Shown: piece by piece, positions 1 through 5,879 of the stretch
How positions within the stretch are numbered: position 1 is the stretch's first letter
Layout: each line of letters starts with the position of its first letter
NCBI GenBank assembly: GCA_003123965.1
Contig: NNSL01000397.1
Coordinates: 1 to 5,889 of the forward strand
Length of the DNA: 5,889 nucleotides
Source: Balneolaceae bacterium SMO_bin1
GTDB taxonomy: Bacteria; Bacteroidota; Rhodothermia; Balneolales; Balneolaceae
Direction: 5' to 3'
The notes under the pieces: model-generated
Told to the model about the DNA's origin: nothing
Database searches by the model: none
What the model saw: only the letters and a program-made list of their open reading frames with translations
Program-made: the position numbers and the translations under genes

Positions 1-1
1 T

Positions 2-1301
2 GATGAAATTGCCGACAAAACAATCACATTTAATCCTACCGGATCGCGCCCACGTTTTATCGCAGATAAGCTGCACCTGTACCTTACGGTCACTAACCTG
101 CAGGGCGTTCCATACAATATCCAGTTTAAGGGCCGCTCGGGCAAGGGGCATACTATTTCGCAGCACACCGATTTCTTCCATTTTCTGCTGGGGGATGAAG
201 CGCCCAATTCCAAAGAAACCGAATGGCTGAACCCCAAAGATGATGGGCACCCAAACTGGGATCTGCTTAAAAATGTAGCGTTGGCCACCGGTGCATTTCC
301 CGGGGGGATTGGCTCCGCGAAAACTCAAGCGCCCTTTTTCACACTATGATTTACGCTCGTGGCCCGTTCCCCTCCGTCCGGACTCCGAAAATCCATCAGC
401 GCCAAACAAGTGTATTGAAATGAAAACCATTGCCCCAAGTTGGCCCGAAAGCACAAGCAATGAGTTCAATTTCCTTTCGGTTGACGGCGGCGTTATGGAT
501 AATGAACCCCTTGAATTGGCCCGGCAAACCCTGGCCGGAGACAACCAATTTAATCCCCGTGGAGCTGATAGCGTACGACGGAGCGTGATTATGGTTGACC
601 CTTTTCCCAGCGAAAAAATGAGTGCTCTCAAAAATGGATCAGACCTGCAGGATTACGATATCATAAGCGTGCTAGGCCAATTATTCAGCAGCCTGCTATC
701 ACAATCCCGATTTAAACCTGACGAGCTTATCCTGGCTAACTCAAATGATGTGTATAGCCGATTCCTTATTGCTCCAACCCGCTACACGCCTCAGGATGAA
801 AAGGCGGAATATCCCATTGCCTCGGGCTTTTTAAATGGATTCGGCGGCTTTATGTCCAAAAAATTCAGAATGCATGATTTTCAGTTGGGTCGGCGTAACT
901 GCCAGCAATTCCTGCGGCGCTATTTTGCCTTACCCGTAGACCAAGCCAAAAACAACCCGGTGTTTGGCAAATATTCAGCAGAAGATTTTGAACAATTTTC
1001 ATACGAAGAAGACGGCAAGCGCTTCCTGCCCATTATTCCGCTAATGGGAGAAGCGAAAAGCGAAGCATTCCCCTTGCGTTGGCATACGCTCGGCATGTCT
1101 GATCATGAGTTACAAACCTTACGCAGCCAAGTTGAAGGCCGAACCAAAGCCGTTATCGGGCGGCTTATTGACCAATACATTGAAGGCTGGATGGTACGGC
1201 GAGCAGCCAAAGTGGTGGCCAGGTTTAAACGGAACAATATTGTTGATAAAATTATGGGCGTCATTGAAGACGACCTGCGGGACTTTGAACTCAAATCCTA
1301 A
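2..1301 (+). pseudogene. Patatin-like phospholipase, C-terminal part, frameshifted
   Basis: This is the 3' part of a patatin-family lipid acyl hydrolase; its 5' end lies outside the window. Reading starts in the frame beginning at base 2 (D-E-I-A-D...), runs through T-N-L-Q-G-V-P-Y and A-T-G-A-F-P-G-G, and would stop at 347-349. The continuing homologous-looking sequence (G-L-A-P-R-K-L) lies in the next frame, open from 291 to 1301. The shift falls in six consecutive G at 302-307; removing one G joins the halves as A-F-P-G-G-L-A-P-R. The patatin catalytic Asp motif D-G-G is at 483-491, inside F-L-S-V-D-G-G-V-M-D-N-E-P. The oxyanion glycine motif and the G-X-S-X-G serine must lie upstream, unseen. 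Family members cleave acyl chains from phospholipids using a Ser-Asp dyad. The gene heads a tight cluster, with 4 nt to the next start. Apart from the one shift there is no decay over more than 430 codons, so it could be an assembly error, a phase-variable tract or a very recent mutation. Family call is fairly sure; pseudogene status is not. Confidence 0.8.
302..307 (+). other. G6 homopolymer at the frameshift in the patatin gene
   Basis: Six consecutive G follow three C at the exact point where the patatin reading frame changes from frame 2 to frame 3. Both flanking frames encode plausible patatin sequence that meets here. Five G would restore one continuous protein. The tract is a usual spot for both sequencing indels and replication slippage. 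Confidence 0.8.
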
Positions 1302-1305
1302 CGCT

Positions 1306-1743
1306 ATGAAAATTTCAAAACAAGCCTTACTCAGCTTTTTAGCCGCTGCAATTATCATTTCCGGATGCGGCAATATGCAGGCTGTATTCAGCGAGCAAGC
1401 ATACCAGCAGGCCGTATCACTCAAAGTTGAATCGCTTGATGTGGTAAGCAAAGCAACTGAAGAATACAGTACGCATCAAACGGAAATCACCCGGCTGCAA
1501 AGCGAACTGCAAAAGGCCTACCAGTATGCGCTAGGCAGACCTAATAATGACACTACTACCCGACAGTGGGAAATTCTTCTCGACCCTGAACGCAACTTAT
1601 TAGGCGGTTTTTTAGCGCGGTGGGAGCAAAAGGGAAGTATGTCGCAGGTATTCATCGATGAAAATAAACGAATTATCAGCGATGCTTTTGACACCATTAT
1701 TGAACTCGAAAGCGGAAAACGAAAACCTTCAGACGTGGAGTAA
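1306..1743 (+). CDS. Predicted lipoprotein, unknown function
   Basis: A 145-residue protein of no family I recognise. The start at 1306 is chosen because it gives a clean lipoprotein signal peptide: basic M-K-I-S-K, hydrophobic core at residues 7-18, and the lipobox I-S-G-C with the acylated cysteine at residue 21. A longer reading back to 1105 in the same frame only overlaps the patatin gene and has no signal character. The +2 residue is Gly rather than Asp, so by the enteric sorting rule it would go to the outer membrane; whether that rule holds here is uncertain. The mature part is charged and helical (roughly residues 40-75 could form a short coiled coil) with a central segment D-P-E-R-N-L-L-G-G-F-L-A-R-W. 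It starts 4 nt after the phospholipase stop and ends 3 nt before the next start, so the three genes are almost certainly co-transcribed. No SD is visible, so translation may be coupled. A partner or protective role toward the neighbouring hydrolases is only a guess. Confidence 0.85.
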   Translation: MKISKQALLSFLAAAIIISGCGNMQAVFSEQAYQQAVSLKVESLDVVSKATEEYSTHQTEITRLQSELQKAYQYALGRPNNDTTTRQWEILLDPERNLLGGFLARWEQKGSMSQVFIDENKRIISDAFDTIIELESGKRKPSDVE

Positions 1744-1746
1744 ATC

Positions 1747-2073
1747 ATGGATGATTTCAGCCAATTTTTGAGCCTGCTCAAAACTCAGCTCACCGGCATC
1801 GCTAAAGAGGCGGGCGAAGATATCAAAGATGAACTTATTAAGGACGGGCGCGCATTTGTAGAAAAAACACGTGACGACCTGCAGCGGTGGACCCAACTGA
1901 TGGCCGAGGGCAAACTGACACGCGATGAATTTGAATACCTGCTGCAGGCAAAAAAAGACCTGGCGCAAATGGAAGCCCTTAAACAAAAAGGACTTGCACA
2001 GGCTCGCATTGACAAGCTGAAATCAGCATTGTTGAGCGCCGTTGTTGGATCTGTTTTCAAAACACTGACATAA
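1747..2073 (+). CDS. Small helical protein with SHOCT-like stretch
   Basis: A 108-residue protein, not assigned to a named family. The start at 1747 has a GGAG at 1737-1740, six bases ahead, and lies 3 nt after the lipoprotein stop. The sequence looks almost entirely helical and highly charged through residue 80. Residues 50-78 (Q-L-M-A-E-G-K-L-T-R-D-E-F-E-Y-L-L) match the general pattern of SHOCT-type short C-terminal helices: leucine, then glycine, L/I-T, an acidic pair, E-F-E, then a basic helix. Residues 88-108 form a second helix with a hydrophobic face (A-L-L-S-A-V-V-G-S-V-F) that could touch a membrane or pack against a partner. There is no signal peptide, so it is presumably cytoplasmic or membrane-associated. 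Its position between a lipoprotein and a cell-wall amidase suggests an accessory protein of the same module. The function is unknown; the SHOCT resemblance is by eye only. Confidence 0.8.
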   Translation: MDDFSQFLSLLKTQLTGIAKEAGEDIKDELIKDGRAFVEKTRDDLQRWTQLMAEGKLTRDEFEYLLQAKKDLAQMEALKQKGLAQARIDKLKSALLSAVVGSVFKTLT

Positions 2074-2141
2074 AACACCATTTTCAATAAGCATTTCCAT
2101 CACCCCGATGAAATAATCCAAATTGAAATTTCTTTTCTATT

Positions 2142-2978
2142 ATGAAAATCTCCAACCACCGTCTCGATTCCAACGACATTGACTTTATAAAATCACCAAA
2201 GACGAGCGGAAAATTTGGTCCTGACTTACCAGACACAATTATCATTCATTACACTGCGGGCGGCTCGGCAGAATCGGCTATTCATACTTTTACCGAATCA
2301 AATATCAGCGCATCTGCGCATGTTGTTGTAGCTGCCAATGGAAATATCACCCAGCTGGTACCTTTTAATACAGTGGCCTGGCATGCAGGACGCAGTGCCT
2401 ATGGCGACCGGATTGGATTTAACAAATATGCCATCGGCATTGAAATTGTGAACGCCGGGCGGCTGGAAAAAAGCGGTGACGAATTTGTATCGTGGTTTGG
2501 CAAAAGCTACCCACCCAACCAGGTGATTGAAGCCGTGCACCGCAATGAAGATCAACTTACGTATTGGCACCGATACACGGAAGAGCAAATCAGCGCTACC
2601 TATGATTTATGTACCGATTTGATTAAAAAATATAATATTAAACACATTCTGGGCCACGAAGAAGTGTCGCCGGGCCGAAAAATTGATCCCGGACCCGCTT
2701 TTCCTTTAGATAAAATGCGTGAGCGGCTGCTGCATGGCGACCGTAGCGATACGCAGGAAGAAGAGCGGCAGAAAGATGCCGAGCTGTACCAAAACCCAGC
2801 GATTGTAAATGCATCTATGCTCAATATTCGCTCAGGGCCTTCAGCCAGCAATCCTACCGTTGCTAACCCGCTCACGAAAAACACGCGGGTAAATGTTATC
2901 GGAGAATCAAATGGATGGCTGCAGGTGGAGACCAAAATAAGGGGTTGGGTACACGGTAATTACGTCGAGAAGGAGTAG
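2142..2978 (+). CDS. N-acetylmuramoyl-L-alanine amidase with SH3b domain
   Basis: A 278-residue amidase of the Amidase_2/PGRP/AmpD fold, which cuts the bond between muramic acid and the L-alanine of the stem peptide in peptidoglycan. Visible motifs are I-I-I-H-Y-T-A-G with zinc ligand H36, A-W-H-A-G around H81, I-G-I-E-I-V-N with probable catalytic E101, G-H-E-E-V-S-P-G-R with zinc ligand H172, and K180-I-D182-P-G-P-A-F-P, matching the AmpD Lys and Asp (third zinc ligand). The catalytic domain spans about residues 25-196. A charged linker at 199-215 leads to an SH3b domain at about 219-276 (L-N-I-R-S-G-P-S and the closing G-W-V-H-G-N-Y), a usual wall-binding module. No signal peptide or lipobox is seen at the ATG start, which is odd for a wall-binding enzyme. 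It may act on recycled muropeptides, be released by lysis, or use another exit route. It lies 68 nt after the small helical gene with no terminator seen between them. No SD is evident. Confidence in the enzyme family is high; its cellular role is uncertain. Confidence 0.95.
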   Translation: MKISNHRLDSNDIDFIKSPKTSGKFGPDLPDTIIIHYTAGGSAESAIHTFTESNISASAHVVVAANGNITQLVPFNTVAWHAGRSAYGDRIGFNKYAIGIEIVNAGRLEKSGDEFVSWFGKSYPPNQVIEAVHRNEDQLTYWHRYTEEQISATYDLCTDLIKKYNIKHILGHEEVSPGRKIDPGPAFPLDKMRERLLHGDRSDTQEEERQKDAELYQNPAIVNASMLNIRSGPSASNPTVANPLTKNTRVNVIGESNGWLQVETKIRGWVHGNYVEKE

Positions 2979-3009
2979 TCTTTTTGCCCCAAATTAATGC
3001 CGGGGTGGT

Positions 3010-3034
3010 AAAATTCGGTAGCAAAATTCGGTAG
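3010..3034 (+). repeat. Direct repeat pair upstream of the promoter
   Basis: Two perfect copies of the 12-mer AAAATTCGGTAG occur at 3010-3021 and 3023-3034, separated by one base (13-nt period). The second copy ends on the first base of the predicted -35 box. Placement suits a regulator binding site, but 13 nt is slightly more than one helical turn and no regulator is known. Confidence 0.6.
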
Positions 3035-3062
3035 TGACATTTACCCCAATTTTATCAATAAT
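3034..3062 (+). promoter_or_regulatory. Predicted sigma70-like promoter
   Basis: GTGACA at 3034-3039 matches the -35 consensus at 5 of 6 positions, and AATAAT at 3057-3062 matches the -10 at 5 of 6, with an ideal 17-nt spacer. Transcription would begin near 3069, leaving a leader of about 25 nt before the start codon at 3094. If the host is a member of Bacteroidota, whose main sigma factor prefers other motifs, the match could be fortuitous. Confidence 0.5.
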
Positions 3063-3093
3063 TTTATTAACTACTAAAAAACCCCGAGGCGAT

Positions 3094-4026
3094 ATGAAAA
3101 AGAAAATTCTGTTTCTCGGTATTGTCTCATCCTTACTTTTTTGGGCGCAGCTTGCGCATGGCCAGTCGATATCAATTACTGAAATCTCTCCCAGCTCTCC
3201 TTCAACCCTTAACTTTGGTGAAGATGTTACCATTAATTTTGAGTACACACTGAACCGCCGGGGTGGATTTCGCATATTTATACGGCCATTTACATCTGGT
3301 CGGCTCACGCCAAATTACGCTGCCAGCGGCTCACCTAATTACACCAGCATGCGCGGCCGTGGTTCGGCGCAATTTTCAGTAACCAAAGGAACTATTACAA
3401 CTGTCGATCAGCTTCGGGTTCAGGTGGTCGATACGCGTCAAGGATCAACAATTTTTGAATTTTTTGTACCGGTAGACTTTACTTTTGGCCAAACCATGAC
3501 ATACACTCCTATTTTACCGGAGATTTATACTATACCCGACAGCGCCCCCAAGCAATTGAACGTTGTCCCCGAAGAGTTGCCAAATATTGTACCGCCAGAC
3601 ACCACCGAAGAAATTGTAGTTGAAAAGAGAACTGTTAAACCCAACGGCACTATTGAGCTCTATTATTCCGATGGCAGTGTTGAAGGGATTATTTCTAACA
3701 GAAGCCGCTATTATGTAAATCCTGCAACGGGTGATACCAGCTATACCCAGCTCTTTTTCAGCGAGGTGCAGGGAGCACATGAACCGGCCGATCCACCTGG
3801 AATGGCCACAAATACCGCCACCAATGTGAACCAAGAATGGCTGGAAAGTTTAAATGCCTGGATTGACTATTTTGGATACCAGCTGCTTAGCAAAATTAAG
3901 AGTTCGCTGGAGGAGCAGGCATTTGAGAATTATCAGCAGTTCGAGGAGAATAATAGCTCAAATATTTATGAACAGGTCAACCTGCGCTACACTTTTCTCG
4001 AAAAACTACGATTGAGTGATATTTAA
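3094..4026 (+). CDS. Secreted protein, beta-rich with helical tail, unknown function
   Basis: A 310-residue exported protein that I do not recognise. The start at 3094 is preferred over the GTG at 3034: it has a GAGG at 3086-3089 and opens directly into a classic signal peptide (M-K-K-K, hydrophobic core to about residue 20, A-H-G before Q24), while the GTG falls inside the predicted -35 box. Residues 25-135 look like an Ig-like beta sandwich: I-T-E-I-S-P-S-S-P-S, F-G-E-D-V-T-I-N-F-E-Y and a glycine-rich F-R-I-F-I-R-P-F segment. A proline-rich linker at about 139-170 follows. Residues 175-226 read as short beta hairpins (I-E-L-Y-Y-S-D-G-S-V and Y-Y-V-N-P-A-T-G-D-T), and residues 247-308 as a helical tail rich in Glu and Gln. 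The location is probably periplasm or cell surface. It is followed 25 nt later by the membrane protein gene, so the two probably form a pair. Confidence 0.85.
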   Translation: MKKKILFLGIVSSLLFWAQLAHGQSISITEISPSSPSTLNFGEDVTINFEYTLNRRGGFRIFIRPFTSGRLTPNYAASGSPNYTSMRGRGSAQFSVTKGTITTVDQLRVQVVDTRQGSTIFEFFVPVDFTFGQTMTYTPILPEIYTIPDSAPKQLNVVPEELPNIVPPDTTEEIVVEKRTVKPNGTIELYYSDGSVEGIISNRSRYYVNPATGDTSYTQLFFSEVQGAHEPADPPGMATNTATNVNQEWLESLNAWIDYFGYQLLSKIKSSLEEQAFENYQQFEENNSSNIYEQVNLRYTFLEKLRLSDI

Positions 4027-4040
4027 TATGTTTGACAGGG

Positions 4041-4045
4041 AAGGA
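4041..4045 (+). promoter_or_regulatory. Ribosome binding site deciding the start at 4052
   Basis: AAGGA, within GGGAAGGAA, sits six bases upstream of the ATG at 4052. This selects that ATG over the in-frame GTG at 4016, which overlaps the previous gene and lacks a comparable site. Confidence 0.7.
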
Positions 4046-4051
4046 ATCAAC

Positions 4052-4615
4052 ATGACTAAACTAATACTGTTTTTTCCGCTAGTTCTATTGGTTTTGCCTC
4101 ATAGTGCTACGGCGCAGAACGATACCGTTCAGAACCAGCAGGCCAAGGTTGACAGCATTTTGGGCCAAATGCAGGACGATATAGACAGCGGCACTCAGTC
4201 CATTCCCGACTCAATTATTTCGCCACCTACAGCCATGCAGCAGCAAATGCTTAGTGATTCTACGCTGGACATGTATCAAAATGCCATGTATGCCTACTAC
4301 GAATACCGCGTTTCGGGATTTGCGCATCGCAAAGATGTTTTTGCATGGCAGCTGTTTTCTACAAAATTCATTTTCTGGTGTGTGCTTTTCCTGGTTTTTT
4401 CGGGCATCTGCTTCTCGGCCATCCAGTTCTACAAATCCATGAGCCGCGAAGAAATTGATGGCCAACCACCATCAGAAAGCATTACCGAATTTGAAGCATC
4501 AGCCAGCGGGGTCAAAATCACATCACCTGTACTAGGGGTGATTATTCTGGTAATATCTCTCGCATTTTTTTACTTATATCTGGTGTATGTATATCCCATC
4601 AGTGAAATTTTTTGA
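4052..4615 (+). CDS. Membrane protein with signal peptide and two further TM segments
   Basis: A 187-residue protein without a recognised family. A signal peptide occupies residues 1-21 (hydrophobic core L-I-L-F-F-P-L-V-L-L-V-L-P, cleavage A-T-A before Q22). Residues 22-100 form an exported polar domain rich in Gln, Asp and Ser, predicted helical, with the unusual aromatic patch Y-A-Y-Y-E-Y-R at 80-86. Membrane segments follow at about 105-126 and 158-181, with a charged loop (S-R-E-E-I-D-G) between them. If the signal is cleaved, that loop faces the cytoplasm and the short C-terminus faces the periplasm. The gene lies 25 nt after the secreted protein gene. Together they resemble an exported protein plus membrane anchor, but nothing in the sequence proves an interaction. 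It ends 20 nt from the stop of the convergent nuclease gene, and no convincing terminator hairpin lies in that short gap. Confidence 0.85.
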   Translation: MTKLILFFPLVLLVLPHSATAQNDTVQNQQAKVDSILGQMQDDIDSGTQSIPDSIISPPTAMQQQMLSDSTLDMYQNAMYAYYEYRVSGFAHRKDVFAWQLFSTKFIFWCVLFLVFSGICFSAIQFYKSMSREEIDGQPPSESITEFEASASGVKITSPVLGVIILVISLAFFYLYLVYVYPISEIF

Positions 4616-4635
4616 CCACCCATATTACCGCATGG

Positions 4636-5598
4636 CTAAACCAGAAACTCTACCCAGAGCGGATAATGGTCAGACATGCGCCAGGAAAGCTTCCGGTTGG
4701 TGATGGAGCGCATCACGAGCTCGGCAAAATCAACATGCCCTGCGCTGGCATATTCCATTGAAAGACGTGGCTCGTTGTTTTCATCCGTGAACCAGGCAAT
4801 CTGATCATAAAACTTGGCCTTATCCGGCTCATCGGGATCACTGAAAATAGTCCGTGGAACGGCATGCAGATCAACCGGCGTATGCAAGCCTGTAGATGTA
4901 AAGGCGCGATAGAGCGGGTCATCCATCCGGTCGATATTAAAATCTCCAAGCAGAATAAGATCGTGATCCCAGGCGCTGGCTTCTTTCGACCATTCATCGA
5001 GCCAGCGTGCTATGGCTTTCAGCTCAGGCAGCCGATCATCCGGACTTTCGCCGTACAGTACGTGCATGGTGATAAGGATAAAAGTATGCCCCGCCGTTTG
5101 AAAAGCCGCCGCATAAGGGGTGCGGGCAAACTGCCGCGTAAATGCATTGCTGCTCACGGCGTCGTCTTCTGGTATTACCAACTCACACGCCAGGCCCGAC
5201 AACGTAACTTTCCGCGTATCAAAAAGAAAAGCCATGCGCTCATTATTGCCCCGATCGCCCCGCGTTACATCGGTAAGAATAAAGCTCCAATGGCTGCCCA
5301 GCAGCTTTAACAGATGACGCAGCGCTTTTAGATTGCCGGTTACCTCCTGTACGGCAATGACATCGAAACGGGCAATAATAGCTGCAATGCACGCCAAGGC
5401 ATGCAGGTTGCGTTTGGGACTGCCGGTCGTCACTTCGGTCCACTGCTCAGTTAAACCACCAAAAGCGCGTATGTTCCAGGTCGCAATTAATACGTTATGA
5501 TCAAGGTGCTTGGGCGGAATAGTTTGACCCAAGTTAGAATCGAGCCCATCCAGCTCAGCCTGAACAAATGGAGGCGGTATGTCGGTTATAGATGGCAT
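4636..5598 (-). CDS. Endonuclease/exonuclease/phosphatase family protein (DNase I-like)
   Basis: A 320-residue metal-dependent phosphoesterase of the EEP superfamily, which includes DNase I, exonuclease III and inositol polyphosphate phosphatases. The active-site set is complete by eye: T-W-N-I (N42), V-Q-E (E85), G-N-N-E-R (R121), I-T-M-H (H179), L-L-G-D-F-N (D219 and N221), Y-D-Q-I (D265) and S-D-H-Y-P-L-W (D310, H311). Length is normal for a single-domain member. The combination G-N-N-E-R-M-A-F with G-D-F-N resembles bacterial DNase I-like nucleases more than phosphatases, but the substrate cannot be fixed by sequence alone. No signal peptide is visible; residues 1-33 form a polar leader before the first beta strand. 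No SD is visible; the leader upstream is very AT-rich. The gene runs opposite to all genes on its left and looks more GC-rich than the flanking non-coding DNA, so it is probably an independent unit rather than part of the envelope cluster. Confidence 0.92.
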   Translation of the reverse strand: MPSITDIPPPFVQAELDGLDSNLGQTIPPKHLDHNVLIATWNIRAFGGLTEQWTEVTTGSPKRNLHALACIAAIIARFDVIAVQEVTGNLKALRHLLKLLGSHWSFILTDVTRGDRGNNERMAFLFDTRKVTLSGLACELVIPEDDAVSSNAFTRQFARTPYAAAFQTAGHTFILITMHVLYGESPDDRLPELKAIARWLDEWSKEASAWDHDLILLGDFNIDRMDDPLYRAFTSTGLHTPVDLHAVPRTIFSDPDEPDKAKFYDQIAWFTDENNEPRLSMEYASAGHVDFAELVMRSITNRKLSWRMSDHYPLWVEFLV

Positions 5599-5631
5599 AT
5601 TAAAAATTTAATTATGAATATTTACTTTTAT

Positions 5632-5684
5632 TTCAGCTTTTCATTCTATAAGACATATGCCAGCCTATCCTCCATAAAGCTGAA
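5632..5684. repeat. 9-bp inverted repeat between nuclease gene and small ORF
   Basis: Perfect arms TTCAGCTTT at 5632-5640 and AAAGCTGAA at 5676-5684 enclose a 35-nt loop. The structure sits just after the stop of the 42-codon ORF on the minus strand and ahead of the nuclease gene. The long loop and the lack of a following T run argue against an ordinary rho-independent terminator. Confidence 0.35.
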
Positions 5685-5687
5685 GAA

Positions 5688-5816
5688 TCATTCATTCTTT
5701 GTACCGAGATTATTTAACATCGTATCAGAAGTCTTAGAAATTAACTTTATTATAACATCTTTTACTTCATCTGGCAGATCACTGTAATTCTCTTTCAAAA
5801 AATCGTTTTTGTACAT
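5688..5816 (-). CDS. Small protein of 42 residues, unknown function
   Basis: A short ORF beginning M-Y-K-N-D-F-L-K-E-N-Y and ending L-G-T-K-N-E. It would be passed over by length filters but has one of the best SD sites in the window: AGGAGA at 5822-5827, five bases ahead of the ATG. The middle (L-P-D-E-V-K-D-V-I-I-K-L-I-S-K) reads as an amphipathic helix after a proline cap. No signal peptide or membrane span is seen. Codons are AT-rich, unlike the neighbouring nuclease gene, which hints at a different origin or a degraded remnant of a larger gene. It lies 89 nt upstream of the nuclease on the same strand and may share its transcript. Function is unknown; the translation call rests mainly on the SD. 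Confidence 0.5.
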   Translation of the reverse strand: MYKNDFLKENYSDLPDEVKDVIIKLISKTSDTMLNNLGTKNE

Positions 5817-5821
5817 CTTTA

Positions 5822-5827
5822 TCTCCT
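5822..5827 (-). promoter_or_regulatory. Strong Shine-Dalgarno for the 42-residue ORF
   Basis: AGGAGA on the minus strand, five bases before the ATG at 5816. It is the main reason for calling the short ORF and for choosing its start. Confidence 0.55.
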
Positions 5828-5851
5828 GCGATGTATATTAAGAAGAATCCC

Positions 5852-5879
5852 ATGCTGATGTTGGTAGCATCTCCAACAT
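5852..5879. repeat. Overlapping alternative hairpins near the window edge
   Basis: ATGTTGG at 5858-5864 pairs with CCAACAT at 5873-5879 (7 bp, 8-nt loop). A second stem, ATGCT at 5852-5856 with AGCAT at 5866-5870 (5 bp, 9-nt loop), uses the loop of the first, so the two cannot form together. The site lies 36-63 nt upstream of the small minus-strand ORF. There is no T run on either side, so a simple terminator is unlikely; an operator or leader structure is possible. Confidence 0.4.

Noticed and set aside
3..230. 75-codon plus-strand ORF at the left edge
   Set aside because: Out-of-frame shadow of the patatin coding sequence, which reads sensibly from base 2.
1105..1305. N-terminal extension of the lipoprotein reading frame
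   Set aside because: It overlaps the patatin coding sequence in another frame and would bury the lipoprotein signal peptide in mid-protein; the ATG at 1306 is clearly better.
1729..1986. Minus-strand ORF opposite the lipoprotein and helical protein genes
   Set aside because: Shadow of two plus-strand genes with clear starts, tight spacing and recognisable protein features.
2074..2141. Promoter for the amidase gene
   Set aside because: AATAAT at 2112-2117 resembles a -10 box, but no acceptable -35 lies 16-18 nt upstream.
2985..3005. CCCC/GGGG hairpin after the amidase gene as a terminator
   Set aside because: Only four pairs with a loop of about 11 nt, and no T run follows.
3034..3093. GTG start giving 20 extra residues to the secreted protein
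   Set aside because: The GTG lies within the predicted -35 box and would displace the clean signal peptide that starts at 3094.
4864..5310. 148-codon plus-strand ORF
   Set aside because: Antisense to the nuclease gene, whose active-site motifs fix the true strand; the plus-strand product is rich in Arg, Lys and Cys and shows no domain.
5497..5787. 96-codon plus-strand ORF across the nuclease start
   Set aside because: Its first third is antisense to the nuclease N-terminus, and the rest is low-complexity translation of AT-rich DNA opposite the small ORF with its own SD.
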